Assembly: GCA_021373025.1 (NCBI GenBank)
Contig: JAJFTL010000022.1
Span: forward strand, 1-64,000
Direction of reading: 5' to 3'
Source: a bacterium
GTDB lineage: Bacteria; Caldisericota; Caldisericia; Cryosericales; Cryosericaceae
Length of the DNA stretch: 64,000 nucleotides
The notes beneath the pieces are model-generated. The model did no database searches. It saw only the letters and a program-made list of their open reading frames with translations, and had not been told where the DNA came from. Below are positions 9,583 through 18,977 of this stretch, piece after piece; position 1 is the stretch's first letter; every line of letters begins with the position of its first letter. Position numbers and translations under genes: made by a program.

Positions 9583-11034
9583 TCATTCCTGACGATAGTT
9601 GGGGCTTTCGCTTGTCATGTTCACGTCATGCGGATGCGATTCACGAAGTCCAGCTCCAGTGATTCGGACAAAACGGGACTCAGTTCGCAACAACTCGACC
9701 GTGGGCGTGCCACAGTAGCCCATGCCTGCGCGCAGACCACCAAGCAGCTGATACAACACATCATGAACCGATCCCGCAAGAGGAACCCGGGCCTCAATGC
9801 CTTCAGGCACTAGCTTCGATCGGGAATCCTGAAAGTATCGATCACTGCTTCCTTCCTGCATAGCACTCAAAGATCCCATGCCGCGGTACGTCTTATAGTG
9901 CCTTGTGCCCTCTGTGATGATTTCACCGGGACTCTCTATTGTAGCTGCGAGGAGGCTGCCCAGCATGACGGTGCTTGCTCCTGCCGCCAGGGCTTTTGTG
10001 ACATCTCCTGAGTACCGGATGCCTCCATCAGCAATGATCGGAATGTCGTTGCGCTGGGCTTCCTGGGCGCATTCATAAATGGCTGTTAGTTGTGGCATTC
10101 CAACTCCTGCAATGATACGCGTTGTGCAGATGGAGCCTGGGCCAATTCCTACTTTGACGGCGTCAGCTCCAGCAATGACTAGGTCCCGGACTGCTTCTGG
10201 TGTAACAATGTTGCCAGCCAGGATAGGCACGGTTGGGAACGTCTGTTTCAGCAATGCTACCGCTCGGACAACAGCAAGTGAGTGCCCGTGAGCACTGTCG
10301 AGTACTAGCAGATCGGCTCCGGCTTCGATGAGTACACGTGCCCGTGTAAGCAGGTCGGGCGCTACTCCTACTGCTGCCCCTGCGAGGAGCCGTCCACCTT
10401 CATCTAGCACTGCGTCGGGGTAACCTAGTGTTCGCGTAAGCTCGTCAACAGGAGCAAATCCGGCCGGTTGTTCTGCGGTATCGACAAGTGCGAGTTCCTG
10501 TATGCCCCACTTCAAGAAATATGCACGTAGTTCTACTGCACTTAAACCGTCGGGCATGGCAATTTTCGAGCTTGTACGGAGGAGCTGCGACAGTGGGGTT
10601 AATGGCTCCTCAAAGGCGAGGTCAGAGTGAGAGACAAGCCCAACCAGATGACGCTCGTCAATGAGGGGAAGCGCAACAGCGTTGAATCGCTCCAGCAAAT
10701 CATGCGCTTCGAGCACGGTTTGTCGCGGATCAAGATGCGCTATGGAAGAGAGTGGCGTGAGACGGACTCCTTTGACTGCAGCGACTTCTGCGGCCTGCCG
10801 TTCGGCGCTCATGTTCTTGTGGATAAATCCAAGACCACCCTCAAGTGCCATGGCTATTGCCATCTCAGATCCAGTAACAGTGTCCATTGCCGCACTGACA
10901 ACGGGGATGTTCAGGTGGATTGTCTGGGTAAGCTGTGTTCCAAGATCGACGCTACGGGGGAGAACATCTGACTTTCCTGGAATCAGCAGGACATCGTCAA
11001 ATGTGAAGCCCTCCTTTGCAAACTTGTCATCCAT
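9583..11034 (-). CDS. guaB: IMP dehydrogenase
   Basis: A 483-residue enzyme that oxidises IMP to XMP with NAD+, the first committed step to GMP. It starts with the typical [17 protein letters not shown] segment, has a CBS-pair insert (about residues 90-200) and the catalytic cysteine in the loop [13 protein letters not shown]-terminal substrate-binding parts ([25 protein letters not shown]) are intact. The start at 11034 follows GGGAGGAACC; an in-frame ATG 33 bases upstream is less likely. A strong promoter lies upstream and guaA follows directly, so guaBA forms an operon. Confidence 0.96.
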   Translation of the reverse strand: MDDKFAKEGFTFDDVLLIPGKSDVLPRSVDLGTQLTQTIHLNIPVVSAAMDTVTGSEMAIAMALEGGLGFIHKNMSAERQAAEVAAVKGVRLTPLSSIAHLDPRQTVLEAHDLLERFNAVALPLIDERHLVGLVSHSDLAFEEPLTPLSQLLRTSSKIAMPDGLSAVELRAYFLKWGIQELALVDTAEQPAGFAPVDELTRTLGYPDAVLDEGGRLLAGAAVGVAPDLLTRARVLIEAGADLLVLDSAHGHSLAVVRAVALLKQTFPTVPILAGNIVTPEAVRDLVIAGADAVKVGIGPGSICTTRIIAGVGMPQLTAIYECAQEAQRNDIPIIADGGIRYSGDVTKALAAGASTVMLGSLLAATIESPGEIITEGTRHYKTYRGMGSLSAMQEGSSDRYFQDSRSKLVPEGIEARVPLAGSVHDVLYQLLGGLRAGMGYCGTPTVELLRTESRFVRITGAGLRESHPHDVNMTSESPNYRQE

Positions 11035-11104
11035 GGTTCCTCCCGGAGACACGAGCATGTGGAACATGACTGCCCGAGGTACGACACTACATTACACATG
11101 ATAT

Positions 11105-11133
11105 ATCCTACCGGATGCAAGACAGATTGTCAA
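11105..11133 (-). promoter_or_regulatory. Sigma70-type promoter of guaBA
   Basis: On the minus strand TTGACA (11128-11133) is followed after 17 bases by TAGGAT (11105-11110), with a further TATA-rich stretch just downstream. This predicts a transcript start near 11098 and a leader of about 65 bases before guaB, too short for a known purine riboswitch. Confidence 0.7.
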
Positions 11134-11166
11134 TCGGGAACTGCCAGGCAAGTCGCGGGTTTCTGA

Positions 11167-11610
11167 CTAGCGAATTCCAGGGAGCAAACTGCGGAACCAT
11201 CTTCCTAATGCGCCGACATCAAGCGGGGGCAGTCGCGCAAACAGAGGTTCCATCAGGGGATAGATGCGGCTCTTGCTCACAAGGGCTGTTGAGAGGGCAA
11301 CAGGTAGCACATGTGTGACAAGCCCCAGCAGGAGCGTAATAATGACAATCTTAACAAGGGATGAGAGAATAATTGCTGGGACTGCTATGAGAACGTACAA
11401 CAGCAGGTAGGTGACGATATAGTACAGAATGGTTGCAGCGCCCTGATTTGGGAGTTTGAGAAACGTGACATAGTAGGGGGTGAGCGAAGCCGTCAGCAGA
11501 GCTGAGAGACCTATTGCGACAAGAGATATGCCTATCTTGCCTTGTTTCGCAAACAGGTTTCGGGCAATGATCAAGGCCGACAAAATCGCGAGAAGTGTAT
11601 CGAAGAGCAC
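11167..11610 (-). CDS. Small multi-pass membrane protein, CvpA-like
   Basis: A 147-residue hydrophobic protein with about four predicted membrane helices (LLAILSALIIA, LVAIGLSALLTASL, ILYYIVTYLLLYVLIAVPAII, VIITLLLGLVTHVLPVAL) and a short polar C terminus. Size and an N-terminal stretch that begins within the first helix recall CvpA-type proteins, but the match is by pattern only. A GTG start at 11610 is chosen because GGAGG lies 6 bases upstream; the upstream TTG at 11649 has no comparable site. It is divergent from the gene starting at 11821. Confidence 0.7.
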   Translation of the reverse strand: MLFDTLLAILSALIIARNLFAKQGKIGISLVAIGLSALLTASLTPYYVTFLKLPNQGAATILYYIVTYLLLYVLIAVPAIILSSLVKIVIITLLLGLVTHVLPVALSTALVSKSRIYPLMEPLFARLPPLDVGALGRWFRSLLPGIR

Positions 11611-11707
11611 CCCATACCTCCAGCCGGTTCCAACAACTCCCTGATACAAGTATTACCATGTGCTGTGGAACGTCAACAACCTGTGATGCAATCTGTTGTC
11701 GGAATCG

Positions 11708-11735
11708 TTGGTGAGAACCGATTTGCCTGTATAAT
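11708..11735 (+). promoter_or_regulatory. Sigma70-type promoter upstream of the Yip1-like gene and helicase
   Basis: TTGGTG (11708-11713) is followed after 16 bases by a perfect TATAAT (11730-11735). A transcript starting near 11742 would have a leader of about 80 bases before the GTG at 11821 and would run on into the helicase gene. Confidence 0.65.
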
Positions 11736-11820
11736 AACTAAAAGTAGGGGTTTCCTGGCACGAGCAGGTATACAGCGGCAGGACACTTTGTCAGTCATGG
11801 AACGTGAAAAGGAGACGAGT

Positions 11821-12417
11821 GTGGCATATTTCATCGATCTACTGTTGTTATTTCTGACGCGCCCTGCAGAGGCCATGCGCCAGATCCGAAAGCATCCATC
11901 AAGTCTGGCAGCTCTGATTGCACTATTGCTGACAGGTGTTAGTGAAGCGGTGAGTTTTCGGTTGCTGGATGTCGTGGGGATTCTCACGTCAGCTGGTTTC
12001 ACGAGTCAGATGATCGAGAACATTAGCAAGGTGCAGCGAGCGCCTGGCACCTTCTGGACATTGGTAAGTGAGCCATTCTTTCTCGTGATGTTCTCCGTTG
12101 CGATCATAGATGGATTTGCGCGATTGTTCTGGAAACGCACTGCAGCTCGATCCCTCTACATATCCCTCAGCATGTCCGGGCTGGTGGGAGCAGTGCTGCG
12201 CATGTGCGGGTTACTCATGGCTGGAGTCGCGGGAGGCGTGATTCTTGATCTGTGTGCATATGGAGCCATGGTGTATATGCTCGTGCTGGGCGTTCTAGCA
12301 GTCAAGTCTTTCTATGAGAAGAGCACGGCAAGAGCAACTGCCCTGTATCTCCTGCCAACGGTTCTCGGGATGGCCGCCTTGGTCGCTCTCACTCTCGCTG
12401 TGGGTGGAGCAGCCTGA
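11821..12417 (+). CDS. Integral membrane protein, Yip1-domain-like
   Basis: A 198-residue membrane protein. A short N-terminal segment (FLTRPAEAMRQIRKHPS) resembles the start of bacterial Yip1-domain proteins, where a TxPxxxF/M-type helix lies along the membrane, and five hydrophobic helices follow. Bacterial members have no firmly assigned biochemical role. GTG at 11821 is taken as start because AAAAGGAG sits six bases upstream; the in-frame ATG at 11797 lacks such a site. Its stop shares a base with the helicase start (TGATG), so the two are cotranscribed and coupled. Confidence 0.7.
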   Translation: MAYFIDLLLLFLTRPAEAMRQIRKHPSSLAALIALLLTGVSEAVSFRLLDVVGILTSAGFTSQMIENISKVQRAPGTFWTLVSEPFFLVMFSVAIIDGFARLFWKRTAARSLYISLSMSGLVGAVLRMCGLLMAGVAGGVILDLCAYGAMVYMLVLGVLAVKSFYEKSTARATALYLLPTVLGMAALVALTLAVGGAA

Positions 12418-14549
12418 TGCTCCTCGATTTCGAACAGGATCTGAATCCAGAGCAGCTGAGAGCCGTTGAGACAACGACCGGGCCCTGCCTTGTGCTTGCT
12501 GGAGCCGGATCGGGCAAGACGAGGGTAATCACCTACAAGCTTGCCTATCTCATTGCCAAGCGCGGCATTGCTCCCTCACATATAATGGCAGTCACGTTCA
12601 CCAACAAGGCGGCGGGCGAGATGCGCTCGCGCGTTGATGCTTTGGTTGGTACAGATCTAGCCCGCAAGGGACTGTGGATTGGCACGTTTCACTCGCTGTG
12701 TGGTCGTATCCTCCGAGAGCAGATCGAAAAGCTCGAGCTGGGCTATACGAACAGGTTCATTATCATTGATGAGGATGATCGTATTCGTCTTGTAAGGCAG
12801 ATTCTCAAAGAACTCAACATGGACCCAAAGACCTATGAACCACAGAAGATTGTCTATCGGATGTCCGATGCGAAATCAAATCTGGTAGGTCCTGAGGAAC
12901 TCTCTGATTTTGGTTACAGCTATATTGAGAAGGCGACTGCAGCCGTTTACAAGCTCTATCAGAAGCGTCTCCAGCAAGGAAACTTGCTTGATTTTGACGA
13001 TCTCATCGCACTTGTCATCCAGTTGTTCAAGGCACAGCCCGATATTGAAGAGCACTACAGTTCAAAGTTTGAGCACATCTTGGTGGATGAGTACCAGGAC
13101 GTGAACAAGATGCAGTATGAGCTTATTAAGCGGTTGTCAAAAGTGCACGGGAACGTCACTGTTGTTGGTGATGACGACCAGAGTATCTATGCGTTTCGTG
13201 GTGCCAACAGCAAGCTCATCCTTGGATTTGAGAAGGACTACCCGGGAGCAACAGTTATTAAGCTGGAGCAGAACTATCGGTCAACACAGTCAATCCTGGA
13301 TGCGGCGAACTCGCTCGTGGCGCGCAATCGCACACGTTTTTCCAAAAGGTTGTGGACGGACAATGGAACAGGGGCTCCTGTACACCTGTTCGAAGCTTTG
13401 ACGCCAGAGGACGAAGCCAGTCTTGTCTCCTCTGCTATTGAGGCCTTGATACGGGGCGGTGCCGATGTCCGGGACATTGCTGTCATTTATCGCATGAACA
13501 GCCAATCGCGCGTACTCGAGGAGGCATTGATTTCTGCAGCGATTCCTTATCAGATCGTTGGTGGATTGAAGTTTTACGAGCGTCAGGAGGTCAGAGACGT
13601 GCTGGCGTATCTACGACTGGGCTTCAATCCTGGTGACAACCTTGCTTTTGAACGAGCAGTGAACCATCCCTCCCGGGGTTTTGGTGACAAGAGCCTGGCT
13701 GAGGTAAAGGACTTGGCCGCAGCGCGAGGGTTGTCATGGTTCCTTGCATTGCCAGAGTGGACTGCAACGTTGAAGCCTGGTAAGACGAAAGACAAGCTGG
13801 ATGCGTTTGTGGACTTGATTGCCCGCATCGGTGCCGTAAGTGACTCTGCTATCGATGCTGTCAATCTTGTGTTCACCTCATCGGGGCTACTCGAGCAGTA
13901 CAAGGACGAGAGCGACGGAGCCGACTTTGAGTTGCAATCAAAGCGTGAGAATCTTGAGGAGCTCATGCGCACCGTCGACGAGTTCAACGGTATGAGCGAG
14001 GATCGTTCTCTTGGGGCCTACCTCTCTCAGGTGGCCCTCATGCAGGATCAGGACAGCATGAAACCGGGTACTGGCAGAGGAGTTCTGTTGATCACGGCGC
14101 ACTCGGCCAAAGGGTTGGAGTTCAGCTACGTCTTTGTTGTTGGAGCCGAGGAAGGAGTTTTTCCCCATCGTCGAGCCTTGGACAGCAGTGCTGACATCGA
14201 AGAGGAGCGCCGACTGTTCTACGTAGCTTGCACGCGTGCACGCAAGGAGCTGTTTATAACGTATTGCACGCAACGTTCCAGCTATTACGGATCGGGATTC
14301 CAGGAACCGTCACGCTTCATCAAGGAAATGGAGCTGACCAGAGAGAGGTCTGCTGACGTGGTGTCTTCCCATGAGCGAGCTGAACTCATCGACGGCGATA
14401 CCGTGATGCATAACATCTTCGGCACAGGAAAAGTCCTTGAGGTGTTCTACGAGGGGAATGATCAGTATGTTGTTGTCGATTTCAAGAAGGTTGGCATCAA
14501 GAAACTGGCCGCGCAGTACGCTCAGTTAAAGAAGGTACAGCCACTATAA
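12417..14549 (+). CDS. pcrA: UvrD/PcrA-type ATP-dependent DNA helicase
   Basis: A 710-residue superfamily 1A helicase that unwinds DNA 3' to 5' in repair and replication restart. It has the Q-motif LNPEQLRAV, Walker A AGAGSGKT (28-35), AVTFTNKAAGEM (motif Ia), VDEYQDVN (Walker B), GDDDQSIYAFRGA (motif III), QNYRST (IV), TAHSAKGLEF (V) and FYVACTRA (VI). The C-terminal tail (HNIFGTGKVLEV to the end) is the Tudor-like domain that contacts RNA polymerase in PcrA/UvrD. The gene follows a membrane protein gene with a TGATG overlap, an odd partner for a repair helicase. Confidence 0.95.
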   Translation: MLLDFEQDLNPEQLRAVETTTGPCLVLAGAGSGKTRVITYKLAYLIAKRGIAPSHIMAVTFTNKAAGEMRSRVDALVGTDLARKGLWIGTFHSLCGRILREQIEKLELGYTNRFIIIDEDDRIRLVRQILKELNMDPKTYEPQKIVYRMSDAKSNLVGPEELSDFGYSYIEKATAAVYKLYQKRLQQGNLLDFDDLIALVIQLFKAQPDIEEHYSSKFEHILVDEYQDVNKMQYELIKRLSKVHGNVTVVGDDDQSIYAFRGANSKLILGFEKDYPGATVIKLEQNYRSTQSILDAANSLVARNRTRFSKRLWTDNGTGAPVHLFEALTPEDEASLVSSAIEALIRGGADVRDIAVIYRMNSQSRVLEEALISAAIPYQIVGGLKFYERQEVRDVLAYLRLGFNPGDNLAFERAVNHPSRGFGDKSLAEVKDLAAARGLSWFLALPEWTATLKPGKTKDKLDAFVDLIARIGAVSDSAIDAVNLVFTSSGLLEQYKDESDGADFELQSKRENLEELMRTVDEFNGMSEDRSLGAYLSQVALMQDQDSMKPGTGRGVLLITAHSAKGLEFSYVFVVGAEEGVFPHRRALDSSADIEEERRLFYVACTRARKELFITYCTQRSSYYGSGFQEPSRFIKEMELTRERSADVVSSHERAELIDGDTVMHNIFGTGKVLEVFYEGNDQYVVVDFKKVGIKKLAAQYAQLKKVQPL

Positions 14550-14582
14550 CTCATTCACTTGTCGACGTTGGCGATTGCACTA

Positions 14583-14610
14583 TTGAAGTGTGTGCGTATG
14601 GTACTAGAAT
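14583..14610 (+). promoter_or_regulatory. Putative promoter of the nfeD-SPFH pair
   Basis: TTGAAG (14583-14588) is spaced 16 bases from TAGAAT (14605-14610). It lies in the only sizeable gap between the helicase and nfeD. Confidence 0.5.
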
Positions 14611-14658
14611 TAGCATAACGCCGCGTGACAAGCAAGATCTCGGTGTGGGGAGGTGATC

Positions 14659-15087
14659 ATGGTCGGTTTCTGGATTATGATGGGGGTTGTCTGCCTCGTG
14701 GTAGATGCTTTTCTTCCCTATTACCTGCTGATCTGGTTTTCTGGCGGAGCGGCTGCCGCGCTGTTGTTTGACTGGGCTGGGTTTAATACGTCAGTACAGT
14801 TCTTCGTGTTTTTCCTAACATCGTTTGCGTTGATGGCGGTCGTGGGACGACATATCAACACGCGTTTGTTGAGAGGTGGTTCGGAGATGCGAACGAATAT
14901 TGAGGAAATGATGGGCAAGACGGCGACGGTCGTGATGGCGATCAACGCCGGAGAGGCAGGCCGTGTCGCGCTCAAGGGTACGACGTGGCGAGCGGTTCTG
15001 GACGATGAGACAGCTACGGCTGCCGTCGGTGAGAAAGTGGTTGTCATCTCGATCGAAGGTGTTACCTTCACCGTGAGAAAGGAATAG
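14659..15087 (+). CDS. NfeD family membrane protein
   Basis: A 142-residue protein with two to three N-terminal membrane helices and a C-terminal OB-fold-like domain (GKTATVVMAINAGEAGRVAL, then a strand-rich end in VTFTVRKE). This is the short NfeD form lacking the serine-protease domain. Such genes almost always precede a stomatin/SPFH gene, as here, and the pair is thought to organise membrane microdomains or their proteolysis. ATG 14659 follows GGGGAGG by five bases; a GTG at 14653 would overlap the ribosome site. Confidence 0.85.
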   Translation: MVGFWIMMGVVCLVVDAFLPYYLLIWFSGGAAAALLFDWAGFNTSVQFFVFFLTSFALMAVVGRHINTRLLRGGSEMRTNIEEMMGKTATVVMAINAGEAGRVALKGTTWRAVLDDETATAAVGEKVVVISIEGVTFTVRKE

Positions 15088-15096
15088 GAGGTACTC

Positions 15097-16056
15097 ATGT
15101 CACCTGTATTCAACTGGGCCATTGTCTGGTGGATCGTTGGTATCGTAGTTGTCCTCGTTTTTGCTCTGCGATATATTGTTATTGTCCGCCAGAGTACAGC
15201 AGTCATTGTTGAACGCCTTGGCAAGTTCAGCAGAGAGCTGAAGCCTGGTCTTCATTTCCTGATTCCCATTGTGGACAGCGTAAGAGCTACTGTTGATCTC
15301 CGCGAGCAGGCATGGGACTATCCGCCTCAGGCAGTTATCACGAAAGACAACGTTCCGACCAGTATCGACATTGTTCTATATTACTACATAACAGACCCTG
15401 TGAAGTCAGTCTATGAGGTGCGCAACCTTAACGAGGCTATCCTGAAGTTGACGATGACGTCTATTCGGAACATCTCGGGCAGCTTGAATCTTGATGAGTT
15501 ACTGGTTTCTCGCGAGAATGTCAACAATGAGCTGACGCAGATCGTTGATGTTGCGACTGATCCGTGGGGTGTCAAGGTCACGCGAGCAGAGATAAAGGCG
15601 GTGAATCCCCCGGCCGAGATTCTTGAAGCGATGACACGGCAGATGAAGGCCGAGCGCAGTAAGCGTGCCGTCATTCTCGAAGCCGAAGGATTCAAGGAAG
15701 CCGAAATCAACAAGGCAGAGGGCGAAAAGCAGGCGGCAATCCTTCGTGCCGAGGGCGACCGGCAGCAGAGAATCCTTACCGCAGAGGGAGAGGCACAAGC
15801 ACTTGTCACTGTTGCCAACGCTCGCAAGGAAGCGACGATTGTCTATTTCCAGGGTATCCACGAGGGTGGTGCGTCTCAGGACGTCTTGGCACTGAAGTAT
15901 ATGGAGACACTCGAAGCCATCAGTGCGAATCCTTCGAACAAGGTATTCCTGCCATATGAGAGCAGCGCCCTCATGGGCAGTCTAGGCACTATCAAGGAGC
16001 TCTTCAAGGATGTGCCTCCTGTTGCTGCTCCCGCGCCGGCGGCGAAGGGCAAGTAA
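15097..16056 (+). CDS. SPFH-domain protein (stomatin/paraslipin-like)
   Basis: A 319-residue protein with one N-terminal membrane helix (about 8-27), an SPFH domain (RLGKFSRELKPGLHFLIPIVD through VKVTRAEIKAVNPP) and a long alanine/glutamate-rich coiled coil (about 195-260, with repeated EAEG/AEGE units), then an Ala-Pro-rich tail. Family members form oligomeric scaffolds in the membrane and modulate membrane proteases. It lies nine bases after its usual partner nfeD, with AGGAGG before the start. Confidence 0.92.
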   Translation: MSPVFNWAIVWWIVGIVVVLVFALRYIVIVRQSTAVIVERLGKFSRELKPGLHFLIPIVDSVRATVDLREQAWDYPPQAVITKDNVPTSIDIVLYYYITDPVKSVYEVRNLNEAILKLTMTSIRNISGSLNLDELLVSRENVNNELTQIVDVATDPWGVKVTRAEIKAVNPPAEILEAMTRQMKAERSKRAVILEAEGFKEAEINKAEGEKQAAILRAEGDRQQRILTAEGEAQALVTVANARKEATIVYFQGIHEGGASQDVLALKYMETLEAISANPSNKVFLPYESSALMGSLGTIKELFKDVPPVAAPAPAAKGK

Positions 16057-16087
16057 CTGCTATCGAGAGAGTCGAAAAGCTCTGGCG

Positions 16088-16107
16088 AAGCCGGTCACGG
16101 CTTTCTT
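16088..16107 (+). terminator. Weak hairpin after the SPFH gene
   Basis: AAGCCG (16088-16093) pairs with CGGCTT (16098-16103) around GTCA, followed by TCTT. The stem is short and the U-tract poor, so termination may be partial. Confidence 0.4.
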
Positions 16108-16142
16108 GTGCAGGTCTCGTGATAGCAATAGTGGTTGAGTAA

Positions 16143-16169
16143 TTGTTTTTTTCTGGTAGGGGATACTAT
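16143..16169 (+). promoter_or_regulatory. Possible promoter of the opp operon
   Basis: TTGTTT (16143-16148) and TACTAT (16164-16169) are 15 bases apart in an AT-rich stretch just before oppA. Spacing is short, so this is tentative. Confidence 0.35.
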
Positions 16170-16222
16170 TAAGACAGGCCGCGCATGCGACAAATTGAGT
16201 TGGTAAAAGGGGAGGCTAGAGT

Positions 16223-17932
16223 ATGAGGCGGGTACTATCAGTTGTCTTGATGGTGGCGTTAGTTGCCGCCAGTCTTTTTGGGGCAGTTTCATGCAGTACT
16301 GCAAGCAAGGCCGTTGTCCAGGAGGTGACCTATAACCTGGGAACTGAGCCTGCGACTATCGATCCTGCTCTCTCGCAAGGTATTCCAGAAGCCAACGTTA
16401 TCCTTCAGGTCTTTGATGGGCTGACGCGTATTGACAAGGACAATATGCCTCAGCCAGCAATCGCCGAGAGCTGGGTCATTTCTGACGATCAGAAGACATA
16501 TACGTTTACGCTCCGGGACGCTGTGTGGACAAACGGTACTCCGGTTACGGCATATGACTTTGAGTATGCCTGGATCCGCGCGCTTGCTCCGGAGACAGCT
16601 TCCCAGTATGCCTATCAGCTCTATTACATCAAGGGCGGTGAGGCGTTCAACATGTCGGTCAAGGTGGAGGATAAATATTATGTCCAGGCTGTCGACGCCC
16701 AGGGAAACCCGGTAACGAAGAAACAAGGGGACAAGGATGTTCCTGTGCCCGACATGACGAAGGAGATTGTTCCCAGCAGAGATGTGGCGGTCAAGGCACT
16801 GGACGACAAGACACTCCAGGTAACGCTCGAGTCGCCTACCGTCTATTTCCTCAACCTGACGGCATTCCCAACACTGATGCCGGTCTGCAAGGCTGTTGTC
16901 AGCACCAATGACAAGTGGGCCGCCGATGTGACGAACTTCGTTACGAATGGTCCATTTACGCTTACGGAGTGGTCTCATAATGACAAGATGACCTTTGTCA
17001 AGAACTCGACGTATTGGGACAAGGACTCGGTCAAGCTTGACAAGATTACCTATCTCATGGTCACGGACGAGTCGACGGCCCTGTCCATGTTCCAGAACGG
17101 ACAGATGGACGTGGGTTCCACTGTGCCCCTTGCTGAGCTGCCCAAGCTGGTTGCCTCGGGTGATGCAAAGATCTTCCCGTACCTGGGAACCTACTATTAC
17201 ATGTTCAATGTCACCAAGAAGCCGTTTGACGATGTGCGCGTCCGCAAGGCATTGACGCTGGCAATCGACCGCAACGCCATCGTCACGTCTATTACGCAGG
17301 GAGGGCAGGTTGCCGCGCTGGCTTATGTCCCATATGGTATTGCTGACGCGACTCCAGGAAGCGATTTCCGCAGGGTTGGTGGCACCTTCTACAAGGACAA
17401 CGATATCGCGGCTGCGAAGGCACTGCTTGCAGAGGCTGGCTATCCTGACGGCAAGGGATTCCCGGCTTTTACGATTCTGTACAACACATCCAGCGCCCAC
17501 AAGTCCATTGCCGAGGCCATCCAGCAGATGTGGAGCAAGAACCTCGGTATCACCTGTACACTGAAGGTTGAGGAGTGGGGCGTGTATCTGGATGACAGGA
17601 ACAACCTCAACTATGAGGTTGCGCGTGCGGGCTGGATTGGTGACTACATGGACCCCAATACGTTCCTGGACATGTTTGTGACGAATGGCGGAAACAATGG
17701 AACTGGCTGGGGCAACAAGGCGTATGATGCTGACATCGCCAAGGCTAAGGCGACTAGTGACCCAGTGGCTCGCATGGCTACGCTGCACGATGCCGAGAAG
17801 ATCCTCATGACGGATATGCCCATCATGCCTGTTTATTTCTATACCAATCCTGTGTTGATTACCAAGCACGTCATGAACTTCTATCAGTCGACGCTCGGAT
17901 TTGTCGATTGGAAGAATGCCTACATGGAATAG
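16223..17932 (+). CDS. oppA: Oligopeptide ABC transporter substrate-binding lipoprotein
   Basis: A 569-residue extracytoplasmic solute-binding protein of family 5. The signal peptide ends in the lipobox GAVSC, so the mature protein is lipid-anchored. The start of the mature domain (TYNLGTEPATIDPA) and the later segments DGLTRIDKDNMPQPAIAESW and VRKALTLAIDRN are typical of OppA/DppA. It captures peptides for the permease encoded by the next four genes. It is separated from oppB by a 94-base gap with a hairpin, a common way to keep the binding protein in excess. Confidence 0.94.
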   Translation: MRRVLSVVLMVALVAASLFGAVSCSTASKAVVQEVTYNLGTEPATIDPALSQGIPEANVILQVFDGLTRIDKDNMPQPAIAESWVISDDQKTYTFTLRDAVWTNGTPVTAYDFEYAWIRALAPETASQYAYQLYYIKGGEAFNMSVKVEDKYYVQAVDAQGNPVTKKQGDKDVPVPDMTKEIVPSRDVAVKALDDKTLQVTLESPTVYFLNLTAFPTLMPVCKAVVSTNDKWAADVTNFVTNGPFTLTEWSHNDKMTFVKNSTYWDKDSVKLDKITYLMVTDESTALSMFQNGQMDVGSTVPLAELPKLVASGDAKIFPYLGTYYYMFNVTKKPFDDVRVRKALTLAIDRNAIVTSITQGGQVAALAYVPYGIADATPGSDFRRVGGTFYKDNDIAAAKALLAEAGYPDGKGFPAFTILYNTSSAHKSIAEAIQQMWSKNLGITCTLKVEEWGVYLDDRNNLNYEVARAGWIGDYMDPNTFLDMFVTNGGNNGTGWGNKAYDADIAKAKATSDPVARMATLHDAEKILMTDMPIMPVYFYTNPVLITKHVMNFYQSTLGFVDWKNAYME

Positions 17933-17986
17933 TCACCCGACAGATAGTAATGTCTGAAGGGGCAGGGTAGGACTAGAAGAGAAGCG

Positions 17987-18023
17987 GAGCGGCTCTCCAC
18001 TGAAAAGAGGGAGCCGCTCTTTA
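17987..18023 (+). terminator. Attenuating hairpin between oppA and oppB
   Basis: GAGCGGCTC (17987-17995) pairs perfectly with GAGCCGCTC (18011-18019) across a 15-base loop and is followed by TTTAG. The short U-run suggests partial termination or 3' end protection of the oppA message rather than a full stop. Confidence 0.6.
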
Positions 18024-18044
18024 GTTGTGCGAGATGGAGGTACT

Positions 18045-18977
18045 ATGCTCAAGTTTATTCTGCAGCGTGTGCTCTCGATGATTCTTGTTGTTCTTATCGT
18101 GGCGACCGCCACCTTCTTCATGATGCGTATGCTCCCTTCGGGGCCGTTCGCCCGTGAAAAGAAGCTGCCAGCTCAGATCATCCAGAACCTCGAGGCTCGC
18201 TACCATCTGGACGATCCGCTGTGGAAGCAGTACATAGACTATATGGGAAATCTTGTGCGGGGGGACTTGGGACCGAGTTTCAAGTACACTAACCGTACCG
18301 TCAACAGTATCATTAATGATGGATTCCCTGTGTCGGCCACCCTGGGAGTGGTGGCAGTTCTTCTGTCTGTAGCAATTGGCATTCCGCTAGGTATCTGGGG
18401 TGCGCTCAAGCAGAACGGCTGGCAGGACAATTTCGTGATGTTCATTGCGCTCTTGGGTGTGTCTGTTCCAAACTTCATTATGGCGGTCTTGCTCATGCTA
18501 GTCTTTGGCTTGTGGTTGCATGTCCTGCCTGTTGCAGGTTGGGGTTCTGTCACACAGGTCATTCTTCCGGCCTTTACGTTGGCGGGGTACCCCATTGCAT
18601 TCATAGCGCGGCTCGTGCGCTCGTCGATGATCGAAGTCCTGCGTCAGGAGTATATCACAACGGCTCGCGCCAAGGGTATCTCAGAGCGCCTCGTCATTTT
18701 GCGTCATGCTCTGCGCAATATCCTTATCCCAGTCGTTACGGTGCTGGGCCCGCTGATCGCATCGGTATTTACAGGGAGTTTCGTTGTGGAAAAGATCTTT
18801 GCGATCCCGGGTTTGGGACGGTATTATGTCACGAGCATCAACGACCGTGATTACACGACCATTTTGGGCGTAACCATCTTCTACAGCGCACTCCTGGTAT
18901 TCATGAACTTTCTGGTAGACCTGACGTATGCTTGGCTCGATCCCCGTATCCGTTACGTCGAAAGGAAGGTGTCCTGA
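18045..18977 (+). CDS. oppB: Oligopeptide ABC transporter permease
   Basis: A 310-residue permease with six hydrophobic segments. The first begins at LQRVLSMILVVLIVATATFF, and the ATPase-coupling EAA-type loop is EYITTARAKGISERLVILRHALRN. The C-terminal FVVEKIFAIPGLGRYYVTSI segment is diagnostic of OppB/DppB. ATG 18045 follows GGAGG by four bases. It forms the transmembrane channel with oppC, whose start overlaps its stop (TGATG). Confidence 0.95.
   Translation: MLKFILQRVLSMILVVLIVATATFFMMRMLPSGPFAREKKLPAQIIQNLEARYHLDDPLWKQYIDYMGNLVRGDLGPSFKYTNRTVNSIINDGFPVSATLGVVAVLLSVAIGIPLGIWGALKQNGWQDNFVMFIALLGVSVPNFIMAVLLMLVFGLWLHVLPVAGWGSVTQVILPAFTLAGYPIAFIARLVRSSMIEVLRQEYITTARAKGISERLVILRHALRNILIPVVTVLGPLIASVFTGSFVVEKIFAIPGLGRYYVTSINDRDYTTILGVTIFYSALLVFMNFLVDLTYAWLDPRIRYVERKVS

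Noticed and set aside
16289-17869. A 526-codon open frame antisense to oppA
   Set aside because: It mirrors the codon pattern of a well-supported gene, has no ribosome site or recognisable domain, and is explained by high third-position GC.
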